Positions 26,394-34,677 of a stretch of DNA of 60,308 nucleotides are shown here, piece by piece. The notes beneath the pieces are model-generated. The model made no database searches. It was not told the origin of the DNA and saw nothing but the letters and a program-made list of their open reading frames with translations. A program made the translations under genes and the position numbers. Position 1 is the stretch's first letter, and each line of letters opens with the position of its first letter. The stretch lies in NCBI GenBank assembly GCA_019058165.1, contig JAHLVZ010000006.1, positions 1-60,308 on the forward strand. The letters run 5' to 3'. The DNA is from Candidatus Heimdallarchaeota archaeon. GTDB taxonomy: Archaea; Asgardarchaeota; Heimdallarchaeia; JABLTI01.

Positions 26394-27323
26394 ATGAGCA
26401 AAAAAAAGAAAGAAAAATTAGGCATTGTTGCTGATTCTACTTGTGACATGGATCCCGAATTTTTGAAAAAATTTAATATCGCAACAGTTCCATTAAAGAT
26501 AATTTTCGGAGACGAAATAAAAAATCAAAATGTGGATATCACTAATAAGGAATATTATACACGTCTTCGAGGAGGAGAATTTCCAACCACAGGAGCTCCT
26601 GCTCCAAAAGCCTTCAAAGAAGCTATCGATAAGGCATTGGAACAATATGAAGAAATTCTATTCTTTAGTATTGGTAATAAACTAAGCGCAACATTTTCTG
26701 TTGCTTCAATGGTTAAGAAACAATTCTATGATGATCGAGTAACTCTTATCGATACAAACACTCTCTCAGTAACAATGAGCTTAATTATCCTCCCAGCAGC
26801 AAGAATGATTGCTAAAGGAGCATCTAAAGAAGAAGTTCTAGAATTCGTTAATAAAATCATACCCCATACTCAAGTTTTTGGTGGTAGTCCCTCTTTGAAG
26901 TATCTGCATAAAGGAGGTAGATTAAGCAGAGGGAAATACTTAGTTGGCGCGGCATTAAATTTCCAACCTCTTGTAACTGTTACGGATGGTTTGATTACGT
27001 CACCAGGAAGAGTTCGTAAAGAAAAAGAACTATTGAGACATATGAGAAAAGTTGCTCGCAAAATCGCAGAACATCATTTAACTGAATTAGTTATAGTTGG
27101 TCACTGTGATAATAAAGCGAAAGCTGATGTCTGGGCGGATTATCTGAAAAAACTACCAAAGGCTCCCAAAGAAGTGTTAGTATGGGAAATCGGTCCCGTT
27201 ATTGGTACTCATCTTGGTCCTGACACTATAGGAGTTGTTTGGGTTGGTGAATTCAAAGAAGAATGGTTGAAGATTAAGCGAAATCTTAAATTCTGGAAAA
27301 AAGAGAGCGATTCAGAAGAATAA
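26394..27323 (+). CDS. DegV-family fatty-acid-binding protein (copy 1)
   Basis: The 309-aa protein has the DegV fold markers: GIVADSTCDMDPEFL at the N-terminus, TTGAPAPKAFKEAIDKAL (the T-S/T-x-P loop), ILFFSIGNKLSATFSVA, VTLIDTNTLSVTMSLI, LKYLHKGGRLSRGKYLVGAALNFQPLVTVTDGLITSPGRVR and a final WEIGPVIGTHLGPDTIGVVW. Bacterial DegV (FakB) presents bound fatty acids to a FakA kinase. No FakA-like gene lies in the window. A second copy is at 36270-37148. AGGAA precedes the ATG by 9 nt. Confidence 0.9.
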   Translation: MSKKKKEKLGIVADSTCDMDPEFLKKFNIATVPLKIIFGDEIKNQNVDITNKEYYTRLRGGEFPTTGAPAPKAFKEAIDKALEQYEEILFFSIGNKLSATFSVASMVKKQFYDDRVTLIDTNTLSVTMSLIILPAARMIAKGASKEEVLEFVNKIIPHTQVFGGSPSLKYLHKGGRLSRGKYLVGAALNFQPLVTVTDGLITSPGRVRKEKELLRHMRKVARKIAEHHLTELVIVGHCDNKAKADVWADYLKKLPKAPKEVLVWEIGPVIGTHLGPDTIGVVWVGEFKEEWLKIKRNLKFWKKESDSEE

Positions 27324-27393
27324 ACAATCGATAAGCCAATAAATATTGAATAAAAAATAATTTTCTCTCTACCTTAAATTAATGAAGATAGAA

Positions 27394-27417
27394 AACGCTC
27401 CCCATGGAAGGAGCGTT
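27394..27417. terminator. Strong hairpin between DegV and the micro-ORF string
   Basis: AACGCTCC and GGAGCGTT form an 8-bp GC-rich stem with an 8-nt loop (CCATGGAA). On the minus strand it starts right after the stop of the last micro-ORF and is followed by TTTTC, so it fits a terminator for that string; it may also end the DegV transcript. Confidence 0.5.
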
Positions 27418-27418
27418 C

Positions 27419-27508
27419 TTATCTACCAGTAAATAGGGCGAATTTCATTCTGGTTTTGTTTTTATCTGCTTGGATTTTCTTTTTGTAATCTTGCTTTTTA
27501 CTATTCAT
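27419..27508 (-). CDS. Lys-rich micro-ORF A (29 aa)
   Basis: ATG 27508 opens a 29-codon frame, MNSKKQDYKKKIQADKNKTR followed by MKFALFTGR, ten Lys residues in all. It is the third of three short basic frames placed head to tail on the minus strand with 31-32 nt gaps. An AAGGG motif lies upstream. It ends 2 nt before the strong hairpin at 27394-27417. Short frames occur by chance in AT-rich DNA; order, spacing and the terminator are the support. Confidence 0.35.
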   Translation of the reverse strand: MNSKKQDYKKKIQADKNKTRMKFALFTGR

Positions 27509-27540
27509 TGTGGACCCTTCGTGTTACATTATTTTATAGA

Positions 27541-27615
27541 TTAGTATTTTTTCTTTCCCATTATGGGAGTTAATTCCTTCTTGATTTCTTTTTTCATTTT
27601 CCTGGTTTCTTTCAT
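27541..27615 (-). CDS. Lys-rich micro-ORF B (24 aa) with strong Shine-Dalgarno
   Basis: ATG 27615 opens MKETRKMKKEIKKELTPIMG-KKKY, 24 aa with ten Lys. GGAGGT at 27624-27629 (minus strand) is a near-perfect Shine-Dalgarno with 8-nt spacing, the best evidence that this string is translated. It lies 31 nt after micro-ORF C and 32 nt before micro-ORF A. Confidence 0.4.
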   Translation of the reverse strand: MKETRKMKKEIKKELTPIMGKKKY

Positions 27616-27646
27616 TTCTATCTACCTCCAGGTTTCTTTTTTTTAA

Positions 27647-27748
27647 TCAAATCAATCCATCTGAGTAAAACATCGTCAGGATGATCTTGACTTTGTCAAT
27701 ATCTCTTCTACCATCCTTTTTTGTGGGGAAATTTTTCTTCTCTTTCAT
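27647..27748 (-). CDS. Lys-rich micro-ORF C (33 aa)
   Basis: ATG 27748 opens a 33-codon frame starting MKEKKNFPTKKDGRRDIDKV and ending KIILTMFYSDGLI: a basic head and a hydrophobic tail. It is the first of the string and is preceded by GAGTGA and, further up, by a minus-strand TATA-like box. It lies opposite the start of the winged-helix operon, sharing its control region. Confidence 0.35.
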   Translation of the reverse strand: MKEKKNFPTKKDGRRDIDKVKIILTMFYSDGLI

Positions 27749-27787
27749 TTTTTTTCACTCATACTTTACTACTTTGGTAGGAAACTA

Positions 27788-27893
27788 TTCTCATAATCGT
27801 ATATAAGTTTTCTCATCATGTTGAGAAATTCGTTTTAGAGTATTAAGAAATAAATTTATATACCTTAAGAATCATATAATATGTAAATGAGAA
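27788..27893. promoter_or_regulatory. Divergent control region with perfect TTCTCA-N6-TGAGAA dyad
   Basis: The perfect dyad TTCTCA-TCATGT-TGAGAA is at 27810-27827. A TTCTCA half-site lies exactly 22 bp upstream (27788-27793) and a TGAGAA half-site at 27888-27893. On the minus strand a TATA-like CTTATATAC box (27800-27808) serves the micro-ORFs; on the plus strand TTTATATA at 27855-27862 serves the winged-helix pair, with the dyad 27 nt upstream of it. So the dyad overlaps or abuts the minus promoter and sits in an activator-like place for the plus promoter. Confidence 0.65.
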
Positions 27894-27976
27894 ACAATCC
27901 TTAAGAAAGGATCAAAAAGCCCCTAAATTCGAAATGAATTAGAGCCTAGAAAAAAGAAGGAAGGAGCGCTGATAGA
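27885..27976 (+). promoter_or_regulatory. Structured 5' leader of the winged-helix operon
   Basis: The predicted leader of about 90 nt is long for this genome. It has a perfect small hairpin ATCCTT-AAGA-AAGGAT (27897-27912), a second weak one around 27923-27942, and a good Shine-Dalgarno (AGGAAGGAG, 27959-27967) before ATG 27977. Possible translational control; inferred. Confidence 0.35.
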
Positions 27977-28609
27977 ATGGATTCGCAAGATGTAATAACA
28001 TATACTCAAAAAATCGTAAAAGTCATAGATGATGAGAAAACAGCAAAAGTAATACAAGATGAGAATCTTTTTCCTGTATTAAGATATCTCCAAAAAAGAC
28101 CTATGACAATTATGGATTTGGTTTCTATTTTTAAGAAGAGTGGAGAAGAGAAATCGAACAAAACTATTTATCGTTATCTTCATACTTTGATAAAAGCAAA
28201 ATTAGTAGCCAAAGCTGGAAAGAGAATTATCTCAATTACAGAAGATGAATTAAAAAGCGAAACATTGTATATGCGAACTGCAAAAGCATTCATTTTTCCT
28301 GAAGCATTAAAGCATGATAAAGATATGGAAAAAGGTTTTTGCCCAGTTTTTGATGCAGCAAGATTCCTTCTAAAACCAGTTCTTGATGGTAAAACATTGG
28401 ATAGCGATTGTTTTCAAAAATTCTTGTTTAAGATAGATCAAGAACGGGATGACTTATTAGTTGAATTGTTTAAAAATATCGAAGACAGCTCTATTCGTGA
28501 AATAAATGAATTGAAATGGCGAGAATTAGAGTATTGTTTGAATTATACGAGTTGGGCTGCATTAGCTGCTAAAATAGATATGAAAAAGGAGCTTGCTAAG
28601 TGCGAGTAA
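27977..28609 (+). CDS. Winged-helix transcription regulator-like protein, paralogue 1
   Basis: The 210-aa protein has a winged helix-turn-helix at about residues 33-90: LFPVLRYLQKRPMTIMDLVSIF (helices 1-2), NKTIYRYLHTLIKAKLVAKAG (recognition helix and wing), KRIISITEDELKSETLYMRTA. The C-terminal 110 residues are helical and of unknown fold and might bind a ligand or mediate dimerisation. It shares about half of its residues with the next gene, which starts 14 nt later. A perfect operator-like dyad lies upstream, so it is a good candidate for an autoregulator. Confidence 0.75.
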   Translation: MDSQDVITYTQKIVKVIDDEKTAKVIQDENLFPVLRYLQKRPMTIMDLVSIFKKSGEEKSNKTIYRYLHTLIKAKLVAKAGKRIISITEDELKSETLYMRTAKAFIFPEALKHDKDMEKGFCPVFDAARFLLKPVLDGKTLDSDCFQKFLFKIDQERDDLLVELFKNIEDSSIREINELKWRELEYCLNYTSWAALAAKIDMKKELAKCE

Positions 28610-28623
28610 AGTGGTGATGTTTA

Positions 28624-29259
28624 GTGTCTTCCCAAGATGTAATAACCTATAAACCTGCGAAAATGATTTTCATTAAGGATGAGAAAAAGAACAAGCTATT
28701 TTCAGATGAAAATCTGAACTACGTTTTAAAATTTCTTCGAAAAGGAGCTATGACAATACATGACCTTAGTGATAATTTCAAGCGGATTGAAGAAGAGAAA
28801 TCCGATAAAAGCATTTACCGCTATTTGCACAAACTCATCCAGGCGAAACTTGTCGCTAAAGCTGGTAAAAGAATTACCACTAAAAATGAAAGTGATTTGA
28901 TAAGTGAAACACTATATATGCGAACTTCAAATGCTTTCATATTAAAGATTCCTTTAGCTAAAAAAGAAAAAGAAGAATTTCATTCACCAATTTTTGATTC
29001 AATATTTCTGTTGTTGAAACAACAATATGGTAACAAAAAAATCGGTAAAAAAGCATTCAAGAAATTCTTTGATAAGATCGATAATGAAAGAGATCAATAT
29101 ATCATGGATTTGTATGAGAAAGCCGATGAAGAAACTATGAATAAACTTGGCGATTTAGAAGGTAAAAATATCCTTTCTGCTCTTGAATACGCATCTTGGA
29201 TAGCAATTCTTTTGAGATATGATATGAAAGTGGAATTAGAGAAAATTTATTCATCCTAG
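28624..29259 (+). CDS. Winged-helix transcription regulator-like protein, paralogue 2
   Basis: The 211-aa protein starts at GTG 28624 after a GGTGAT motif. It repeats the domain plan of its neighbour: SSQDVITY N-terminus, NYVLKFLRKGAMTIHDLSDNF, DKSIYRYLHKLIQAKLVAKAGKRI, SETLYMRTSNAFI, and a helical C-terminal domain with EYASWIA. The two are a tandem duplication and may form a heterodimer, which would fit a two-fold-symmetric operator. It is followed by the exporter genes. Confidence 0.75.
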   Translation: MSSQDVITYKPAKMIFIKDEKKNKLFSDENLNYVLKFLRKGAMTIHDLSDNFKRIEEEKSDKSIYRYLHKLIQAKLVAKAGKRITTKNESDLISETLYMRTSNAFILKIPLAKKEKEEFHSPIFDSIFLLLKQQYGNKKIGKKAFKKFFDKIDNERDQYIMDLYEKADEETMNKLGDLEGKNILSALEYASWIAILLRYDMKVELEKIYSS

Positions 29260-29339
29260 ATTATATTCAAACTTCTCTAATTTTTCATCATTTTTTTTTC
29301 TTTGCTTGTAAAAACCTAATTTTGCTGAATAAGAGCATT

Positions 29340-29386
29340 TTCTCATGGAAATGAGAATACCAAGACTAAGATGAACTCTTTTAAAT
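29340..29386 (+). promoter_or_regulatory. Exporter promoter with perfect TTCTCA-N6-TGAGAA dyad
   Basis: The perfect dyad TTCTCA-TGGAAA-TGAGAA is at 29340-29357, 22 nt upstream of a TTTTAAAT TATA-like box at 29379-29386. The distance to the TATA box is close to that at 27810-27827, which suggests the same mode of control for the exporter as for the regulator pair. Confidence 0.65.
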
Positions 29387-29416
29387 GGAATTTATGAGAG
29401 TAAATTGGTATTAATA

Positions 29417-32290
29417 ATGGCAAATACTGAAGTGGATCCAACTAGTGAAAGTAGAAAGCGAAACAAATGGCAATTATTTCAGATTTTTCTGAAAACAGGT
29501 CGGAGAAGAGTAACTCTTTCTGTAATTTGTGGGACACTTATTTTCCTTACCATTACAAGTTTAGTTATGATTGTTTACACATATCGATTCGATACTTTCC
29601 AATCTTTTCAAAAGGAGAAGAATTGGTTCAATGATGGTCTAATCAGCATTAGTTCCAACGAGTATGCCCCGGGTGTATTTAATCTAAATACCTCCTACCT
29701 TGAGATTATTACTCAAGATTACACTAGTATGGTAAATGATCTCTTTCCTGATATTAAATTTCGAAATCAATCAACTGCACTAAGCACTCAAATTTACACT
29801 TTTGATCCGACCATTCCTGGGGAACCTTGGCTTAATCATGAAATAATGACGTTCGATAATCGAACATATACTGGTCTCATTCAAAACATAACAGCTGGAC
29901 GTATTCCTCAGAATCACTCAGAATTATTGTATTTAACAACAAGTAGTAATCAAACTGACTTCCAAGTTAATGATACTATTACTTTGTATAGTGAATGGCA
30001 TACAGGACGTGCCAAGAATTTCACAATTGTAGGGTTAGTTGGGAATGTGACTGAGACTTTTGTGAACGAAAGTCTTTCACTAGATCTCTTCAATTGGAAT
30101 TTTGAAGGTAGTATCGTTGAATTTTTCAATTATTATCGGTATAACACTTTTGTCACGGATAGCTCACTTTATACTGAAGTTCTAAATAATATGACGTCCT
30201 ATGAAGGTATTCTAACCTATCTAGTTGATGTAAGTTATGATTCTTCAGCAATCAAACCTACGAATTGGCAAAACTATATTTATCAAATACCTGAATTGAA
30301 TGATTTGCTAGAATCAAGTTTTACAGACAGTCCTGTTTTATTATGTCAGGATTTGAAATTATTCTTGATCCAATTTAATGGTCTTTGGACATTGAAAACA
30401 ACAAAATTATTACCATTAAATGCTCCGCTTCTGTTCATAGTTGGCCTTCTGAGTGTAGTTACTCTGAATATTGGTTCGAGAGAGCTAGGAGCAGTATTTC
30501 GTAGAATGAAACTTTATGGTTTAAGTTATCGCTCAGTAAGAAGAATGGTTTTCTTTGAAAACTTGATATTTACTTTTGTCAGCTTTATAGTAGGAACTTC
30601 ATTGGGATTTGGTGTAAGTTATCTTTTTACTATGGGAATGGAAAATCAACCTTCGAATTATTATCTTAATTTCATTTTAGAACCATTACTGCTTATGGCT
30701 CTAGGAACAATAATTATAGGATTTTTCGGATTAAGCTTCTATATACAAAATGCCATAGCTAAGAAAACAACTCAAACCACACCGGAAGAATTCAAAGAGA
30801 AAAGAGGGAGAATACGAAGGATTTTCTCTACAAACGAATTCAGATTGTTCGTTATAGCCTTAATTTTCACAATAGTCTCAATTTCCCTCTTTACGGTGTA
30901 TCGAAATTTAGGAGAGATTTCTATAGTAGTATCCAGCATGTCTTATTTGACACTCTTCTGGTTTATGATTACATGCACTGTTGCATTTCTTCTGACTTTT
31001 ACATTCTTAATTATTGCTCGAGTCATTTCTATGTTTTGGGCTTTTATTAGTAAGAGCGTTTGGCCCAAAAGGCTCAATTTGTATTCACTATCCATTCAAC
31101 ATTTGTCTGTCTATAAGAAATCATACCAGTTAGCAATATTGGGTGTTCTATTGTTTGGTTTACTAATAGTCCCAGGATTAACAATGAATAAATCACTTGA
31201 TACAAATATTGGAAATGAAGTCAATCTAAAAATGGGTGATTCCCATCTACTAATCAGTCATTGGGTAGATCCAACAGAAGTAAAAGATGTCCTACTAGAA
31301 AATATCACTGAGATCTCAAGCTTTACTGAAGCTGAAGTATATACTTTCTCAGATGAAAATGAAGTTGGACGTTATCCTAATTCATTTAGGGCTAATATAG
31401 TTTCACTGGAAAATGTTACGGAATTCCTAGAAGTTATTGATATTGATAAGCTAAGAAGTTATTCAAGTTCAGTTGAAGATATTCTTGCTTTAGAAAACAA
31501 TATGACAATTTTAGGTGATGTAAAATTCAAAAGAAATCGAGGTTTGAAACCTGGCGATACATATCTTCCAGATGATTTCCTTCGCTTTCCAGATGAATTA
31601 ACTTTCATTGATTCATTCAGAATTTTCCCGCTAACACCATATCCTACTAATAGAGCTTTCGTACCAAATTTCGATACTTTTTCAATTATTGGGAAAAGAT
31701 TTACAGCAAGAGAGATTGCTAGAAGCATTGATTTCTCAACTGATTTCAGCATTCGGAATTATAAGTTAATAAATGCAGTTAATGAGTCAGCCGTTTCGAT
31801 TGTCCAAGAGAAACTAGCAGATTTGAATTTTACCTCACAAACCTATGAAGAAATTTATGATGCAATGTATTCAGGTTTAACTACCTTCCCTATAAACAAC
31901 ATTTTAATTTTTGCCATATTAGCTGCTGTTACCATCATATTTGTTAGTTACTTTACAGGCTTGAAAATATATGAAGAAAGGAGTCGAATAATCGAATCCT
32001 TGTATCGTGTTGGTGCAGTTAGAGGACAAATTCTGGCTATCTTCACGTTTGAGTACTTTTTGGTAGTATCTCTGCCATTGCTGATCATAGTATTTGCATC
32101 TTTACCATTATTTGGTTTAGTAGCAGATTTCTTCTTAGAGTCACAAAGCTACTATCAACCATATGCTCCAGGTATACCTATTTGGACAATAGTGCTGATT
32201 ATAATAGGTGGTTTAGTCATCTCAATGCTGGGATGGCTCCTAGCTTTGATACCAGCGATTTATCGTTACAGACCAGTTAAACAGGAGTAG
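29417..32290 (+). CDS. FtsX/MacB-type ABC transporter permease (duplicated core)
   Basis: The protein of 957 aa starts at ATG 29417 (TTG 29405 is in frame but lies closer to the TATA box than expected). It has a first TM helix at about residues 30-55, a large extracytoplasmic domain (about 60-320), a block of TM helices (about 325-445), a second set (about 475-590), a second extracytoplasmic domain (about 600-800) and three last TM helices (about 810-945). GSRELGAVFRRMKLYGLSYRSVRRMVFFE and EERSRIIESLYRVGAVRGQILAIFTFEYF are the two FtsX-domain coupling segments. It pairs with the double ATPase gene 5 nt downstream. Such systems export peptides, lipids or drugs. Confidence 0.85.
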   Translation: MANTEVDPTSESRKRNKWQLFQIFLKTGRRRVTLSVICGTLIFLTITSLVMIVYTYRFDTFQSFQKEKNWFNDGLISISSNEYAPGVFNLNTSYLEIITQDYTSMVNDLFPDIKFRNQSTALSTQIYTFDPTIPGEPWLNHEIMTFDNRTYTGLIQNITAGRIPQNHSELLYLTTSSNQTDFQVNDTITLYSEWHTGRAKNFTIVGLVGNVTETFVNESLSLDLFNWNFEGSIVEFFNYYRYNTFVTDSSLYTEVLNNMTSYEGILTYLVDVSYDSSAIKPTNWQNYIYQIPELNDLLESSFTDSPVLLCQDLKLFLIQFNGLWTLKTTKLLPLNAPLLFIVGLLSVVTLNIGSRELGAVFRRMKLYGLSYRSVRRMVFFENLIFTFVSFIVGTSLGFGVSYLFTMGMENQPSNYYLNFILEPLLLMALGTIIIGFFGLSFYIQNAIAKKTTQTTPEEFKEKRGRIRRIFSTNEFRLFVIALIFTIVSISLFTVYRNLGEISIVVSSMSYLTLFWFMITCTVAFLLTFTFLIIARVISMFWAFISKSVWPKRLNLYSLSIQHLSVYKKSYQLAILGVLLFGLLIVPGLTMNKSLDTNIGNEVNLKMGDSHLLISHWVDPTEVKDVLLENITEISSFTEAEVYTFSDENEVGRYPNSFRANIVSLENVTEFLEVIDIDKLRSYSSSVEDILALENNMTILGDVKFKRNRGLKPGDTYLPDDFLRFPDELTFIDSFRIFPLTPYPTNRAFVPNFDTFSIIGKRFTAREIARSIDFSTDFSIRNYKLINAVNESAVSIVQEKLADLNFTSQTYEEIYDAMYSGLTTFPINNILIFAILAAVTIIFVSYFTGLKIYEERSRIIESLYRVGAVRGQILAIFTFEYFLVVSLPLLIIVFASLPLFGLVADFFLESQSYYQPYAPGIPIWTIVLIIIGGLVISMLGWLLALIPAIYRYRPVKQE

Positions 32291-32295
32291 ATAAA

Positions 32296-33960
32296 GTGAT
32301 TCACTGTAATGACGTAATAAAAATTTACACCGATGAAGAAACAAAAACTCGAATAGCTGCCTTGCGTGGAATTGACTTAAGAGTCAAGAAAGGAGAAGTT
32401 ATCTCGATAATTGGTCCCAGCGGTTCTGGGAAATCTACTCTAATTCAAATCTTCGCAGGAATGGTAACTATTTCTAGTGGTGAAGTAAGAGTTGGATCTT
32501 ATGATGTCGGAAAATTAGAACTAGAGGAATTATTGGAATATCGATTGAATATGGTTGGATTAGTTCATCAATTTCCAGAGCGAACATTGTTTCTCTCAGG
32601 AACTGTAATAGATAATCTTAATTTTGCTTCTAGTTTATATTCAGATAATCGTTCTGAAAATCGAAGACGAAACATGGAAATTCTAGAAACTCTAGGAATA
32701 GCTCATCTTGAAAATCGTCGAGTAAGTTATCTCTCTGGTGGAGAAATGATTAGAACATCTATAGCAAGTGCTTTGGCGAAAAATGCTCCCCTGTTGTTGT
32801 GTGATGAACCCACAGGACAATTAGACACTGAGAATACTGAAATCGTTAAGGAAATGTTGCGACAAATTGCTCGAGAATATGGCACTACTGTTTTAGTTGT
32901 AACACATGATATGCGTTTTCTCAAAGGTGTCGATAAAACTTGTGAAATTTATAGTGGTCGTGTAAGTTCGCTCTTTAATGTTGAAGAAAGTGGAATCCTC
33001 AATCAACGAGAATTCCCTATCTTTTTCAAAGGACAGATTGACTCTTCTCAGAACATTCGAATCCCAAATGAAGTCTATGATTTACTCCATCTAAAGGATA
33101 AAGTGGATTTTGTAGTAACAGAGGATTCCAAAGTTGAGATCTTACATCCAGATGGAATCCCTCCGAAGACGATTGATGTCAAAGAAATGAAGAAACAGAA
33201 AAAATTGTCTATTACTCCATTAAAAGCAGATTATTTTGATAAAAAAGAAATCGAGATTAGTTTGAAGGGTGTTGACAAAATCTATCGAAGTAAGAACTTA
33301 GAAGTTCCGGCTTTGACTGATATAAATTTGGATTTCATTAAAGGAGAATTAGCTTTCATTATTGGACCAAGTGGTTCCGGTAAAACAACAATTATCAAAC
33401 TTGTTACTGGAATGGAGCCTTGCAGTGCTGGCAATATTTCTGTTTTAAATGAAGAATTACACAACTTGAATGATGCTGAACGAGCGAAATTTAGAAGAAA
33501 TAATATTGGCATTGTTTCTCAACAAGGAGATCTGCATCCATTCATTACTGTGACTGAGAATCTCTTTATCAGAGATATGCTTTCAGGTAACAATATCCTT
33601 CTCAAGAAATACCCACAAGATAAGATTGATGAAACCTTCACTAAGTTTCAAATTGATCATAGAAAGGACTCATTTCCGTTAGAGGTTTCTGGTGGAGAAT
33701 TACAAAGAGCTTCCTTGGCAATTGCTAATTTTGGCTCCCCAGGTTTTCTGGTATTAGATGAACCAACCGCAAATATGGATGCAGAACTAGCTGATAATGT
33801 AATGGATCAACTCTACAAAATTCACGAACAACTAAAACTCACTTTGTTGATTACTACTCATGATATAAATCTTGTAAGAGACGGAACTCGAGTTATTGAG
33901 TTAAAAGATGGGAAAATATTCAACGATGGGAAAGCTATCACTATTGAAGAAGAAATATAA
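32296..33960 (+). CDS. ABC transporter ATP-binding protein with two fused ATPase domains
   Basis: The 554-aa protein starts at GTG 32296, with AGGAG 9 nt upstream and 5 nt after the permease stop. Domain 1 (about 1-225) has Walker A GPSGSGKST (residues 40-48), signature LSGGEMIRTS and Walker B LLLCDEPTG. A linker of about 90 residues follows. Domain 2 (about 315-554) has GPSGSGKTT, VSGGELQRAS, FLVLDEPTANMD and a switch His in LLITTHD. MacB/LolD-type ATPases normally act as homodimers of one domain; here both halves are in one chain, matching a single permease with two FtsX cores. Confidence 0.9.
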   Translation: MIHCNDVIKIYTDEETKTRIAALRGIDLRVKKGEVISIIGPSGSGKSTLIQIFAGMVTISSGEVRVGSYDVGKLELEELLEYRLNMVGLVHQFPERTLFLSGTVIDNLNFASSLYSDNRSENRRRNMEILETLGIAHLENRRVSYLSGGEMIRTSIASALAKNAPLLLCDEPTGQLDTENTEIVKEMLRQIAREYGTTVLVVTHDMRFLKGVDKTCEIYSGRVSSLFNVEESGILNQREFPIFFKGQIDSSQNIRIPNEVYDLLHLKDKVDFVVTEDSKVEILHPDGIPPKTIDVKEMKKQKKLSITPLKADYFDKKEIEISLKGVDKIYRSKNLEVPALTDINLDFIKGELAFIIGPSGSGKTTIIKLVTGMEPCSAGNISVLNEELHNLNDAERAKFRRNNIGIVSQQGDLHPFITVTENLFIRDMLSGNNILLKKYPQDKIDETFTKFQIDHRKDSFPLEVSGGELQRASLAIANFGSPGFLVLDEPTANMDAELADNVMDQLYKIHEQLKLTLLITTHDINLVRDGTRVIELKDGKIFNDGKAITIEEEI

Positions 33961-33963
33961 TTG

Positions 33964-33990
33964 CTAACGATTTTGCAATCATTTTGTTAG
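33964..33990 (+). terminator. Possible terminator after the exporter operon
   Basis: CTAAC (33964-33968) and GTTAG (33986-33990) enclose a small hairpin GATT-TTGC-AATC and a T-rich strand just after the ATPase stop codon. Confidence 0.35.
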
Positions 33991-34063
33991 TGAATTGGCT
34001 ACTCAAATATTGACTGGATTACAAAATAATAAATAGTTATTCGTAGAATCTCAATTGATAGTC

Positions 34064-34648
34064 ATGAGTGCGAAAAAGAAAAAGGAAACAATAGAGATAA
34101 ATTCGAAAGATCTTTTGCAGTCAACTCAAACAACCACACAAGAAAAGGAAAGCAACAATTTACAGACTAAGAGAACCTTTTGGGATCGAATACCAAAATA
34201 TAAGTGGTGGGTAACACCATTGAACATTTTTTTGATTAGTGTGTTTCTAATTATCATTGATGTTGTTACTTTACCTAACACAGCTTGGATACGGGTTGAT
34301 TGGGCTTGGTGGGCTGTAGGAGGATTATTTTTTGCCTATCTTGTGAGTTTCATTATTTTCAAGCGACCTGCTATTGCTTGGATTGTAGGACCAATTCTTA
34401 TGATTGGAGCAAGTGGTTTACTTTTAGCAATTGATCTCGTTTTTCCACCAAACGATGGTCAATTAGGTATGGAATGGATTAGGTTGGATTGGGCAATCAT
34501 ACCAATAACAGCATTACTAACATTTGGTGTCCTAATTCCCATTGTAACTAAATTTGGTCGAAAGAAAGAGAAACCAATTGAGAAATTCAAGAAAGCAATA
34601 GCTGAAATGCAGAAACAAGATGAATCTTTGGATACTAGTCAGGAATAA
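34064..34648 (+). CDS. Membrane protein with four TM helices
   Basis: From ATG 34064 (a TTG at 34055 is in frame) the protein has 194 aa. The N-terminal 45 residues are polar and Lys/Gln-rich. Four TM helices follow, in two similar hairpins: TPLNIFLISVFLIIIDVV...WIRVDWAWWAVGGLFFAY and AWIVGPILMIGASGLLLAIDLV...WIRLDWAIIPITALLTF, so the core is an internal duplication with a repeated WIRxDWA motif. The C-terminus is charged. Function unknown. The next gene follows by 29 nt. Confidence 0.6.
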   Translation: MSAKKKKETIEINSKDLLQSTQTTTQEKESNNLQTKRTFWDRIPKYKWWVTPLNIFLISVFLIIIDVVTLPNTAWIRVDWAWWAVGGLFFAYLVSFIIFKRPAIAWIVGPILMIGASGLLLAIDLVFPPNDGQLGMEWIRLDWAIIPITALLTFGVLIPIVTKFGRKKEKPIEKFKKAIAEMQKQDESLDTSQE

Positions 34649-34677
34649 AAAATCATAAATTTTGGTGAGGATTTGTT

